19,117 nt of DNA from Acidobacteriota bacterium (lineage in GTDB: Bacteria; Acidobacteriota; Vicinamibacteria; Vicinamibacterales; UBA2999), in NCBI GenBank assembly GCA_020851835.1, contig JADZBZ010000226.1, positions 1-19,117 on the forward strand. Direction: 5' to 3'. Numbering within the stretch: the stretch's first letter is position 1; the number at the start of each line of letters is the position of its first letter. The notes under the pieces are model-generated. The model worked only from the letters and a program-made list of their open reading frames with translations, was not told where the DNA came from and made no database searches. Positions 1 through 8,025 of the stretch are shown one piece after another. Both the position numbers and the translations under genes were made by a program.

Positions 1-2216
1 CCCGCATAGCTTGCCAGCAGCGACACCGCCGTCCCGAGCGAGACCTGCGCCAGGGACTGCTGCACTGCCGGGCTCTGCCGCAAGCGCTCCTCGATGGCCG
101 CCTCGCTGATGGGTGCCGATTGCGCCCGCCCGAGGACGACAAGGTCGTATCCCTCCTCCAGCAGATCCGGGCTCCACAGCGTCGTGTCGGGAAAGACCTG
201 CGAGAACGTCGCGATTTCGCTCTTCACCGAGGCCGTGTCGGTTTCATAGAGCGGCACCCACTGGCTGACCAGGCCGCCCGGGTTGAGGTGGCTCCGTACC
301 AGCTGCAGGTATTCCAGCGAGTAGAGCGTGGCGGCGCCGCGCACCCAGGGGTGCACGGGATCCGACGTGATGATGTCGAATGTCTCCTGCGTGGTCTCCA
401 GGAAGTGCCGGGCATCGTCGTAGACGAGCTGGACGCGCGGGTCGTCGAAGACGTGATGGTTCTCGTCCGCGAACCACGTGCGCGCGCTCTCTGGCACCAT
501 CGGCTCGATTTCGCAGACCACGATGCGCTCGACCTCGGGGTGGACAATCAGCGCGCCAGCCGTGACGCCGGCGCCGACGCCGACGATGAGGACGGAGCGC
601 GGACGGGGATGGATGAGCGCCGGGATGTGACCGAGCATGCGCTCCAGCCGCATGTCCACGTCCATGTCCGAGGCTTCCACCTTGCCGGCGATGTGGAACT
701 GCTTGGTGCCGCCCGCTCCTTCCGTGACGGCCACCGATGCCGTGGCGCCCTCGGCTACATAGAGGACACGCTCGATCGTGTCCCACGAACCCACCGAGCG
801 GCCGTAGGCGATGAGGGCTGACGGCACCGGCGGCACCAGCAACACAGCGGCGACGGCCGTGGCCAGGATGGCGACGGCGGCCTCTGCCCGTCGCGTGCGC
901 AGGCCGGTCCTGAGCGCGAGCACGGCCGAAAGGATGGCGAAGAGGACCAGCGCTCGCTGCGAGCCCTGGCTGCCCGCGAGCGGCATGCCGACGACCGTAA
1001 AGCCGACGGCGCCGGCCAGCGCACCGATGGTGTTGACCGCGTTCACGCGAGCCACGACGCGAACGGGTGCATCCACTCCGCTCGCGGCGGCGAGAGCCAA
1101 CGGGAAACTCGCGCCCCAGAGCAGCGTGGCCGGCAGCAGCGCCACCGCGCACCGCAAAGTGTCGTACAGGAAGTGCCACGATGGTGTGGCCCACACGCGA
1201 GGCAGGAAGGCGCTGGTCGGCTGCCAGAGCGGAAGGGCGCGGACGATCGTCCAGGAGCCGAGGCCGATGGCCAGCCCGAGCAGCAGCTGGCACACGCCGA
1301 GCGCGACGGCGGGTTCCCGGGTGCGCCTCGCCACGGTGGAGCCGCCCAGGCTGCCGGCCCCGAGTCCCAGCAGGAACACCGCGAGAATCAACGAGAACGT
1401 GTACACGCTCGCGCCGAAGAGCAGCGAGAGCTGGCGCGTCCAGATCACCTCGGCGCCGAGCGCGGTGAGTCCCGACAACCCGGCCACGATATAGACGGGA
1501 AGCCGCGAGACGCCGGTCGCGGTAGTCGCCGATCCAGACCGGACCTTCGGTTCCTGTCCGGACGCCCCGTTTGCATCGAGCGCCGGTCCGGCCGGCTGGC
1601 TGGCCAGCCGCCACGCCAACGCGGCGCCCGCGAGGTTGAGCGCCACGGCGACGCCGCTGGCCACCACCGTGTCGAACACGCGCAGAAGGTAGAACCCGGC
1701 GAGGATGGTGCCCGTGGCGCCGCCGACGATGTTGGCCATGTAGAGCAGGCCCATCCGCGAGGGACCGGCAGGCCCCCCGCCAACGGCGCGGGCGATGGCC
1801 GGCAGCGTTGCGCCCATCAGAACCGTTGGAGGCAGCAGGACCAGCACGCAGACGCCCGCCCGGAGCAGCGCGCCGCCCGCGCCGAAATGGGCCATCGATA
1901 CGTACACGTCCTGGACGAGCGGCAGCGCGAAGGGCATCGCGATTCCGATCAGGCCTATGCCGGCCTCGAGGGCGGCCACCACCCGCAGGGGGTGCCACGA
2001 CTCTGGGACCACTCTCGGAAGAAGGATGGACCCGAGGGCCATGCCGCCCATGAAGCTCGCCAGCAGCGCCGCCACCGAGAAGGAGGACGCGCCCACGACG
2101 AGCTCGACCAGGTAGAACCAGACCAGTTCGTAGATCAGGGCCGCCGCGCCGCTGGCGAAGAAGAGGGCGAGCAGTGGGAGGCCGAACACGGTGTGGATGC
2201 AGCCTAAAGGTATCAT
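1..2216 (-). CDS. Membrane-anchored spermidine synthase-like protein (C-terminus cut by window edge)
   Basis: The visible 738 residues form two parts. Roughly residues 1-460 are strongly hydrophobic, with many predicted membrane segments in two halves (first segment near FGLPLLALFFASGAAALIYE) joined by a polar linker around residue 205-230. The C-terminal part is a soluble Rossmann methyltransferase-like fold of the spermine/spermidine synthase family: the nucleotide-binding loop VGVGAGVTAG lies near residue 545, followed by VCEIEP, DDARHFL and SDPVHPW, the position of the catalytic Asp in true aminopropyltransferases. Such membrane fusions are common in acidobacterial and related genomes; whether they make polyamines is unproven, and the substrate is unknown. 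The ATG at 2216 was chosen as the first in-frame ATG; no good ribosome binding site precedes it, and GTG at 2189 (just before FGLPLL) is a credible alternative. It is divergent from the DUF3224 gene, with only 27 bp between starts. The frame is open to the window edge. Confidence 0.85.
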   Translation of the reverse strand, partial: MIPLGCIHTVFGLPLLALFFASGAAALIYELVWFYLVELVVGASSFSVAALLASFMGGMALGSILLPRVVPESWHPLRVVAALEAGIGLIGIAMPFALPLVQDVYVSMAHFGAGGALLRAGVCVLVLLPPTVLMGATLPAIARAVGGGPAGPSRMGLLYMANIVGGATGTILAGFYLLRVFDTVVASGVAVALNLAGAALAWRLASQPAGPALDANGASGQEPKVRSGSATTATGVSRLPVYIVAGLSGLTALGAEVIWTRQLSLLFGASVYTFSLILAVFLLGLGAGSLGGSTVARRTREPAVALGVCQLLLGLAIGLGSWTIVRALPLWQPTSAFLPRVWATPSWHFLYDTLRCAVALLPATLLWGASFPLALAAASGVDAPVRVVARVNAVNTIGALAGAVGFTVVGMPLAGSQGSQRALVLFAILSAVLALRTGLRTRRAEAAVAILATAVAAVLLVPPVPSALIAYGRSVGSWDTIERVLYVAEGATASVAVTEGAGGTKQFHIAGKVEASDMDVDMRLERMLGHIPALIHPRPRSVLIVGVGAGVTAGALIVHPEVERIVVCEIEPMVPESARTWFADENHHVFDDPRVQLVYDDARHFLETTQETFDIITSDPVHPWVRGAATLYSLEYLQLVRSHLNPGGLVSQWVPLYETDTASVKSEIATFSQVFPDTTLWSPDLLEEGYDLVVLGRAQSAPISEAAIEERLRQSPAVQQSLAQVSLGTAVSLLASYA

Positions 2217-2234
2217 CGCCACGGCCACTGCGCC

Positions 2235-2239
2235 GGAGG
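2235..2239 (+). promoter_or_regulatory. Ribosome binding site GGAGG for the DUF3224 gene
   Basis: GGAGG lies 4 nt before the ATG at 2244 and supports that start. It falls inside the very short divergent gap, so any promoter for this gene must overlap the start of the neighbouring minus-strand gene. A TATCAT hexamer at 2211-2216 is a possible -10 box without a clear -35. Confidence 0.6.
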
Positions 2240-2243
2240 CACC

Positions 2244-2627
2244 ATGCAGATTCGTGGAGAGTTCGACGTCAAGATGACGCCCCAGCCCGCAGACGAGGCG
2301 GCGGGCCCGATGGGGCGGTTCACGCTCGCCAAGGAGTTCCGTGGCGATCTCACGGGAGCGAGCCGGGGGCAGATGCTCGCGTTCGGTTCGGCCACCGAAG
2401 GGTCGGCGGGCTACGTGGCCATGGAGCAGGTGACGGGAACGCTCGGCGGTAAGACCGGCACCTTCGTCCTGCAGCACAGCAGCACGATGACGCGCGGCAC
2501 ACCGCGGCAGAGCATCACGGTGGTCCCCGACTCGGGCACGGGCGAACTCCTCGGCCTCTCCGGGTCGATGACCATCGACATTGTCGGCGGCAAGCACTTC
2601 TACGACTTCAATTTCGAGATGGCGTAG
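2244..2627 (+). CDS. DUF3224 domain-containing protein
   Basis: A 127-residue protein that matches the DUF3224 family over its whole length in pattern: a small beta-rich domain with the segments RGEFDVKMTPQP, GRFTLAKEFRGDLTGAS, GYVAMEQVTGTLGGKTGTF, FVLQHSSTMTRG, and the ending SGSMTIDIVGGKHFYDFNFE. The family is related in fold to allene oxide cyclase-like beta barrels; its biochemical role is not established. No signal peptide or membrane segment is visible, so it is probably cytoplasmic. GGAGG 4 nt upstream supports the ATG. It stands alone: its upstream neighbour is divergent and its downstream neighbour convergent. The 100-bp gap after it (2628-2727) holds no recognisable terminator. Confidence 0.9.
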   Translation: MQIRGEFDVKMTPQPADEAAGPMGRFTLAKEFRGDLTGASRGQMLAFGSATEGSAGYVAMEQVTGTLGGKTGTFVLQHSSTMTRGTPRQSITVVPDSGTGELLGLSGSMTIDIVGGKHFYDFNFEMA

Positions 2628-2727
2628 CTTTCGGCATCGCATCGCGCGCCTCGATCGACGCCATCCGGCTCACGCACGTCAACGTCGTCCGGCCGTAGTG
2701 CTCGCCCGACGCCCGCTGCCCGGGGGG

Positions 2728-3606
2728 CTACCCCAGCGCCGTCTTATAGAGCGCCACCAGCTTGGCCCACGCCTTCTCGGCCTCGGGCTTGTTGTAGATG
2801 GGCTTGCCGGCTTCGGCCGGCATGTCTGGCACGCACCACCCGTGCAGGCTTTGGTACACCTCGATCTCAGCGGGCACCTTGGCGGCCGCGAAGGCGGCCC
2901 TCAGCGTGTCCTTCGCGTCGGGCTGCCGCGCATCGTCGTTCGAGGCAATGGCGACATAGAGGCGCGCCTTCATCTTCGGAATGAGCGTGTGCGGGCTGTC
3001 GGGCGCGTTGGTCACGAGGCCTCCGCCGTGGAACGACCCGCCCGCGCCGATGCGATTGGGGACGGCCGCGGCCGTCCGGAACACCAGCGGGCCGCCCATG
3101 CAGTAGCCCTGCGTGCCGATCTTCTTCGCGGTGTCCACCGACGGTTGCGCATCGAGGAAGGCGACAAACGCGGCGGCGTCTCCCTCGGCGGCGCCGGCCG
3201 CGCCGATGCCGCCCATCAACTTGCGGAGAGTGGCCATATTGTCCTGGTTCTGGAAGCTGAAGCCCTCCGCGTCGATGCCTGGGGCCCTGGTGACGCGGTA
3301 GTAGGGGTTCGGCACGAGCACCGAGTAGCCGTCGGCGGCCAGCCGCTTGGCCATGTCGCGCATCGAGGCCCGCAGCCCGAAGGCGTCGGGCCAGATGATC
3401 ACGCCGGGGTGCCGGCCGCTCTCCGGATGGATGAAGGCGGCGTCGCAGGTGCCGTCGGCAGTTTTCACCTCGACGCTGGTTTCCACCACACCCGCCCGTG
3501 CGGCCGTCGTTCCGGCTGCCGCGGCCAGGCCCGCCGCAACCGACAGGGCGACGAAGTCGCGCCGCGACAGGTCAGGGCTTTCAGGAACTCGCGTGTCGTC
3601 TGCCAT
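2728..3606 (-). CDS. Dienelactone hydrolase family protein, Tat-exported
   Basis: A 292-residue alpha/beta hydrolase of the dienelactone hydrolase family. The nucleophile is Cys169 in GYCMGG, the family's usual Cys in place of Ser; Asp225 (SNDDARQ) and His255 (SLHGWC) complete the likely triad. The N-terminus carries a twin-arginine signal: SRRDFVA at residues 14-20 followed by a hydrophobic stretch and a likely cut after ARA near residue 38, so the enzyme is expected to be exported folded. The ATG at 3606 was chosen because GGAGA stands about 7 nt upstream and because it places the Tat motif correctly; the reading frame is open further upstream but that part has no conserved features. Substrate is unknown; such proteins hydrolyse lactones or other small esters. 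The next gene (MFS) is divergent across a 140-bp gap. Confidence 0.92.
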   Translation of the reverse strand: MADDTRVPESPDLSRRDFVALSVAAGLAAAAGTTAARAGVVETSVEVKTADGTCDAAFIHPESGRHPGVIIWPDAFGLRASMRDMAKRLAADGYSVLVPNPYYRVTRAPGIDAEGFSFQNQDNMATLRKLMGGIGAAGAAEGDAAAFVAFLDAQPSVDTAKKIGTQGYCMGGPLVFRTAAAVPNRIGAGGSFHGGGLVTNAPDSPHTLIPKMKARLYVAIASNDDARQPDAKDTLRAAFAAAKVPAEIEVYQSLHGWCVPDMPAEAGKPIYNKPEAEKAWAKLVALYKTALG

Positions 3607-3746
3607 GATGTGTCTCCAGTCTGTCGTGTGGTTTCGCGACCCAGGGCCGATTCGACCAGGTGGCCCCTCACAGGGTCCAGCCGATAGTGTCCGGCCATCC
3701 GCGCATCGGTGTCCAGCGCCATGTGAGCGGGTAAGATGGTTCGCTT

Positions 3747-4949
3747 GTGACCACTGTCGATCACCGCACACGATCCGCTGCCGCGCTGTTTGCCGGCGTC
3801 GCTGCCTCGGCCATGGGCTACACCATGATGGTGGCCGTGCTGCCGCTGGCTGCCGAAGACCTGCTGGGCTCGCCCCGCTGGAGCGGGCTGCCGGGCAGCC
3901 TGGGCACGCTGGGTGTGGCGTTCGGCGTCGGGTGGCTCGCGTCGATGATGCCCAGGCGCGGCCGGCGCCAGCCGCTGGTGCTGGGCTACTGCGCGTCGGC
4001 CGTGGCCGCCGCCGTGGCCGCGGTGGGCGCAGCCTACGACAATTTCCTCGTGATGGCGGGCGCGACCTTCGTGATGGGCGTCGGGTACTCCGCCAGCCGG
4101 CTGTCGCGGTACGCGGCCGCCGAGCTCTATGAACCCGCGCGGCGCTCGGCTGCCATTGGCTGGAACGTGTGGGGCGCCACCATCGGCTCTGTTGTCGGCC
4201 CGCTGTTGCTCTCCGCGACTCAACGCGGCGGGGCCTCGCTCGGGTGGCCCCTGCTGGTCGGTCCGTTCGCGGTGGCGGCGATCGCCTTCGTCCTGTCGGC
4301 CGCGGCCCTCAACCTGCTCTACGCTTCCGACGGCGCCGCGCCGGCCACGAGCACGGGCTCGCCGCCTCCGCTGCACGCCGATGCTGCCGCAAGCTTCCAG
4401 CTCGCGGTGGTCGCGCTGGTCATCGGCCAGGTCGTGATGGTCCTCATCATGACGATGACGCCCGTCTACATCCGGCAGGGCGGCCAGGGCCTCGACACCA
4501 TCGGCATCGTCTTTGCGGCTCATACCTTCGGCATGTTCGCCATGTCTCCGGTGGCCGGTCTGCTGAGCGATCGATTCGGCCGCGTGCCGATGATTATCAC
4601 ATCCAGCATCGTGCTCCTGTCGGCAGGCCTGCTCGCGGCCGCGGCCGACCCGGCATCGCCGTGGCTCGCGGTGGCGTTGTTCCTGCTGGGCCTGGGCTGG
4701 TGCTTCAGCTTCGTCGCCGCCAGCGCGCTGCTCACCGAGAGCATCGGGGCGGCGCGCCGTGTCCGCGTCCAGGGCGTGGCCGATGCGCTCGTCTGGGGCA
4801 GCGCCGCGATCGCTGGTTTGTCCTCGGGCCACCTGCTCTTCGCCGTCGGGTACCGGTCGCTCAGCTATCTCGGCGCCGGGCTGGCGCTGCTGCCGCTGCT
4901 GTTCGTCCGGCGGCCGTCGCCGCGGCCAGATGCCGTGCCGACGGCGTGA
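3747..4949 (+). CDS. MFS transporter
   Basis: A 400-residue inner-membrane protein with about twelve hydrophobic segments, the usual size for the major facilitator superfamily. The pattern is two six-helix halves joined by a polar loop around residues 195-215 (APATSTGSPPPLHADA). After the second helix comes a basic loop (MMPRRGRRQP), and the equivalent loop in the second half reads LLSDRFGRVP, close to the family's motif A. It is therefore most likely a proton-driven efflux or uptake carrier; the substrate cannot be told from sequence. The GTG at 3747 was chosen as the start because it precedes the first helix with a short polar segment; no strong ribosome binding site is seen. It is divergent from the dienelactone hydrolase gene and converges on the aldo/keto reductase gene 70 bp away. 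Confidence 0.88.
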   Translation: MTTVDHRTRSAAALFAGVAASAMGYTMMVAVLPLAAEDLLGSPRWSGLPGSLGTLGVAFGVGWLASMMPRRGRRQPLVLGYCASAVAAAVAAVGAAYDNFLVMAGATFVMGVGYSASRLSRYAAAELYEPARRSAAIGWNVWGATIGSVVGPLLLSATQRGGASLGWPLLVGPFAVAAIAFVLSAAALNLLYASDGAAPATSTGSPPPLHADAAASFQLAVVALVIGQVVMVLIMTMTPVYIRQGGQGLDTIGIVFAAHTFGMFAMSPVAGLLSDRFGRVPMIITSSIVLLSAGLLAAAADPASPWLAVALFLLGLGWCFSFVAASALLTESIGAARRVRVQGVADALVWGSAAIAGLSSGHLLFAVGYRSLSYLGAGLALLPLLFVRRPSPRPDAVPTA

Positions 4950-5019
4950 ACTGGCGAGCCGGCGCACCGGCATTGATAGGGCGAAGCTCGTCGGGTCGCC
5001 TGACCGGATCCGCCGGCCT

Positions 5020-6081
5020 CTATGGCTCGGCCTTGGCGCCGGGCTTGGTCACGGCGAAGCGACGCTCCTGGCCGGGGAGCCTGTCGTCGCTTGCCGCCGC
5101 CCCCATCCAGGCCGGATACTCGGGGGTCAGGCGGCTCACCTCATCCAGGGCCTGCAGGTCCTCTGCGGTCAGCGTGATGTCCACCGACTTCAGATTGTCC
5201 TCGAGCTGTTCCGGCCGGCGCGCGCCGATAATGACGCTCGTCGTCACGGGCTGTGCGAGCAGCCAGGCGAGGGCTACCTGGGCCACGCTGGCCCCCTTGG
5301 CATCGGCGATCGACTTCAGGACGTCGATGATGCCGAACGCCCTCTCCTCGTTGACGGGCGGAAAGTCGAACGACGAGCGCCGCGCCGCCTCGTCTCCGCC
5401 CGCGCGCGTGAACTTCCCGGAAAGGAGCCCGCCCGCCAGCGGACTCCACACCAGCAGCCCGAGGTGCTGATCCGTGATGAACGGAACAATCTCGCGCTCG
5501 AGGTCGCGCCCGGCGAGCGAGTAGTACGACTGCGTGCAGCGAAAGCGCTCGAGGTGCTGCTCGCGCGAGATCGCCAGAGCTTTCATCATCTGCCATGCGG
5601 CCAGGTTCGAGCAGCCGATGTACCGGACCTTGCCCGCCCGCACGAGGTCGTCCAGCGTGCGCAGCGTGTCCTCGAGGTTGGTGGCCGTGTCGAAGCGGTG
5701 AATCTGGTACAGGTCGATGTAGTCGGTGCCGAGCCGCGTCAGGCTCGCCTCGACGGCCTGCACGATGTGCAAGCGCGACAACCCGACGTCGTTGGCGCCC
5801 TTGCCCATGCGCCCGCGGACCTTGGTGGCCAGCACGACGTCGTGGCGCCGGCCGGCCAGCGACTTGCCGAGCAGCGTCTCGGACTCGCCGAGCGCGTAGA
5901 CGTTGGCCGTGTCGATGAAATTGAGGCCCGCGTCGAGCGCGCGGTGGACGATTCGGTCGACGCCGGCCTGGTCGAGCCCCGCAATCACTTCCCACATGCC
6001 TCCGCGGCCGCCGAAGGTCATCGCGCCCAGACACAGTTCCGAGACGAACACACCGGTATCGGCCAGCTCTCTGTACTTCAT
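5020..6081 (-). CDS. Aldo/keto reductase
   Basis: A 353-residue NAD(P)H-dependent oxidoreductase of the aldo/keto reductase superfamily, with a (beta/alpha)8 barrel. The catalytic tetrad is complete: Asp57 and Tyr62 in FIDTANVYALGESE, Lys87 in VLATKVRG, and His128 in DLYQIHRFD. Later segments YIGCSNLAAWQM, YSLAGRDLE, GLLVWSPLAGGLL and SVIIGARRPEQLEDNL fit the YajO/YghZ-like subgroup that acts on small aldehydes or ketones; the true substrate is unknown. The start is the ATG at 6081, where the family's usual N-terminus begins (MKYRELADTG). There is no ribosome binding site; instead a TATAAT box ends 8 nt before the ATG, suggesting a leaderless transcript. The C-terminal tail (FAVTKPGAKAEP) is a few residues longer than the barrel needs. 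It is divergent from the gamma-glutamyltransferase gene. Confidence 0.93.
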   Translation of the reverse strand: MKYRELADTGVFVSELCLGAMTFGGRGGMWEVIAGLDQAGVDRIVHRALDAGLNFIDTANVYALGESETLLGKSLAGRRHDVVLATKVRGRMGKGANDVGLSRLHIVQAVEASLTRLGTDYIDLYQIHRFDTATNLEDTLRTLDDLVRAGKVRYIGCSNLAAWQMMKALAISREQHLERFRCTQSYYSLAGRDLEREIVPFITDQHLGLLVWSPLAGGLLSGKFTRAGGDEAARRSSFDFPPVNEERAFGIIDVLKSIADAKGASVAQVALAWLLAQPVTTSVIIGARRPEQLEDNLKSVDITLTAEDLQALDEVSRLTPEYPAWMGAAASDDRLPGQERRFAVTKPGAKAEP

Positions 6082-6088
6082 GGGCGGG

Positions 6089-6094
6089 ATTATA
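6089..6094 (-). promoter_or_regulatory. TATAAT -10 box of the aldo/keto reductase gene, probable leaderless start
   Basis: On the minus strand the sequence reads TATAATCCCGCCCATG: a perfect consensus -10 hexamer followed by 7 nt and then the start codon, so transcription would be expected to begin at or next to the A of ATG. No Shine-Dalgarno sequence is present. A weak -35 candidate (GGGACG, three of six matches) sits 18 nt further upstream. The perfect AT-rich hexamer stands out in this GC-rich background. Confidence 0.6.
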
Positions 6095-6182
6095 GCGAGA
6101 TGTCCACCTGCCCGTCCCCCAGCCCGATGTGGACGGGCATGACGTTCTGCGAGGCGGCCCACCGGCGGTGTATCCTCAGCGC

Positions 6183-7955
6183 GTGACACGTCCTCTTCCC
6201 ATCGTCGTCGTCTGTCTGCTCTCGCTGGTCGGCTGTGGGTCCGATCCCGCGCGCACACCTGCGCAAGGCACCGCAGCCACCGAGGGGGCCTCGACGGTGC
6301 CGCAAGTGCCTCGAGACTGGCCGTTCCCGCTCGACGCGCCCGCCGCCGTGGGCGAGCACGGCATGGTCGTCACCGACCAGGCGCTGGCCACCGAGGCCGG
6401 CCTCGCCGTGCTGCGCGACGGGGGCAACGCCGTGGATGCCGCCGTGGCCACCGCGTTCGCGCTGGCGGTGGCCTTGCCGAGCGCCGGCAACATCGGCGGC
6501 GGCGGCTTCCTCGTGGCGCAGTTCGACGGCCAGAGCTATGCGCTCGACTTCCGCGAAACGGCGCCGGCACGCGCGGGCCGCGACATGTATCTCGATGCCA
6601 AAGGCGAAACCGGCGATCGGTCCGTCACGGGTCACCTCGCCGCCGGTGTGCCCGGAAGCGTGGCGGGACTCTGGGCCGCACACGAGAAGCTCGGGTCGAA
6701 GCCGTGGGCCTCGCTCATCGAGCCGGCGATTCGGCTGGCGGAGGACGGCATCGACGTCGACTCCTATGCCGCCGCCGTGATTGGGGCCGAAGCCGAACGC
6801 CTGAACCGCTTTCCGGCGTCGGCGGCGTTGTACACGCCGGGAGGGAAGCCGCTCTCGCAGGGCATGCGGCTGAGGAATCCCGATCTCGCCCGCACGCTGC
6901 GGCGCATCGCCGAAGGCGGGCGCGACGGCTTCTACAAGGGCGAAACGGCCGCGTTGCTCGTGGCCGAGATGGCACGCGGGAAGGGCATCATCACGGCGAA
7001 AGACCTGGAAGGCTACGAGGCAAAGTGGCGCGCACCGATTGCCTTCCAGTATCGCGGACACGAGGTCGTCTCGATGCCGCCGCCATCGTCGGGCGGCATC
7101 ACGCTGGCGCTGATTGCCCAGCAGCTCTCCAAGTACGACCTTGCCGGGCTGGGATGGCACAGCGCGAAGTCCGTCCACCTGATGGCCGAGAGCATGCGGC
7201 GCGCCTTCGCGGTGCGCAACGAGGTGATTGCCGATCCGGACTTCGTGTCGTTCGATCAGACGGAACTGCTCTCGGCCGCGTTCAGCGACGCTCTCCGCCG
7301 GACGATCTCGACCGATCGCGCCACGCCGTCGTCCGAGGTCTCCGGCCGCCCGGCGCCAGCCGAGAGCCGGCAGACCACGCACTTCTCGGTGACCGACAAT
7401 CGCGGCAACGCCGTGGCTCTGACCACCACGCTCAACGGATGGTACGGATCGGCCGTCACGGTGGCCGGCGCCGGGTTCCTGCTGAACAACGAAATGGATG
7501 ATTTCGCCGCCAAGCCCGGCACGCCGAACATGTACGGGCTCGTGCAGGGCGAGGCCAATGCCATTGCGCCCGGCAAGCGCATGCTCTCGGCCATGACGCC
7601 GACCATCGTGCTCGATACGGACCGGCGCCCGCTGCTCGTCGCGGGCGCCAGCGGCGGACCGTTCATCATCACCACGGTCTTCCAGGCCATCTCGAACTGC
7701 CTGGACTACGGCCTCGGCGTGTCGGCGCTGATGCGGGCGCCGCGCATGCACCATCAGCACCTGCCGGATGCGCTCCGGCTCGAGAAGGACGGCTTTGCCG
7801 ACGCCGACGTCGCCGAACTCCGGCGGCTGGGCCATGAGGTGCGGCTCTTCTCGCACGAGGACGACGGCAGCATCGGCGCGACCATCGAGCGCAGGGACGG
7901 ACGCTGGTACGGGCAGTCGGACCCGCGCATCACCGGGCTGGCGAAGGGCTACTGA
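6183..7955 (+). CDS. ggt: Gamma-glutamyltransferase (gamma-glutamyltranspeptidase), lipoprotein
   Basis: A 590-residue Ntn-hydrolase that cleaves gamma-glutamyl bonds of glutathione and related peptides outside the cytoplasm. The large-subunit start (GMVVTDQALATEAGLAVLRDGGNAVDAAVATAFAL region) and the self-cleavage site are well conserved. The new N-terminal nucleophile after autocleavage should be Thr398 in the run TTHFSV, giving a small subunit of 193 residues; the later segments LLNNEMDDF, KRMLSAMTPTIV, GASGGPFIITTVFQ and APRMHHQHLPD all match the family. The start at GTG 6183 is preferred because it yields a lipoprotein signal (VTRPLPIVVVCLLSLVGC, lipobox Cys18); an upstream ATG at 6129 would place about 18 polar residues before it and is unlikely. 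The ribosome binding site is weak. It converges on the hydrolase gene downstream; the 70-bp gap has a GC-rich hairpin-prone stretch but no U tract. Confidence 0.95.
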   Translation: MTRPLPIVVVCLLSLVGCGSDPARTPAQGTAATEGASTVPQVPRDWPFPLDAPAAVGEHGMVVTDQALATEAGLAVLRDGGNAVDAAVATAFALAVALPSAGNIGGGGFLVAQFDGQSYALDFRETAPARAGRDMYLDAKGETGDRSVTGHLAAGVPGSVAGLWAAHEKLGSKPWASLIEPAIRLAEDGIDVDSYAAAVIGAEAERLNRFPASAALYTPGGKPLSQGMRLRNPDLARTLRRIAEGGRDGFYKGETAALLVAEMARGKGIITAKDLEGYEAKWRAPIAFQYRGHEVVSMPPPSSGGITLALIAQQLSKYDLAGLGWHSAKSVHLMAESMRRAFAVRNEVIADPDFVSFDQTELLSAAFSDALRRTISTDRATPSSEVSGRPAPAESRQTTHFSVTDNRGNAVALTTTLNGWYGSAVTVAGAGFLLNNEMDDFAAKPGTPNMYGLVQGEANAIAPGKRMLSAMTPTIVLDTDRRPLLVAGASGGPFIITTVFQAISNCLDYGLGVSALMRAPRMHHQHLPDALRLEKDGFADADVAELRRLGHEVRLFSHEDDGSIGATIERRDGRWYGQSDPRITGLAKGY

Positions 7956-8025
7956 TCGCCCGGCCCGGCCGAGCCCGGGGTGCGTATCGTGGCGGCGCGG
8001 GAACCAGGCGGCCGCAACCCCGGCA

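Noticed and set aside
244..1998. A long minus-strand frame within the spermidine synthase-like gene
   Set aside because: It is extremely Arg-rich and lacks motifs; the neighbouring frame gives membrane helices and the Rossmann motif and is open to the window edge.
4958..4971. Terminator between the convergent MFS and aldo/keto reductase genes
   Set aside because: GCCGG/CCGGC is only a 5-bp stem without a U tract; too weak to call.
3465..4973. Long minus-strand frame opposite the MFS gene
   Set aside because: It is composed of charged low-complexity residues typical of an antisense frame in GC-rich DNA; the plus strand encodes a clean MFS protein.
6129..6182. Upstream ATG start for the gamma-glutamyltransferase
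   Set aside because: It would place about 18 polar residues before a good lipoprotein signal; GTG 6183 gives the lipobox at the proper distance.
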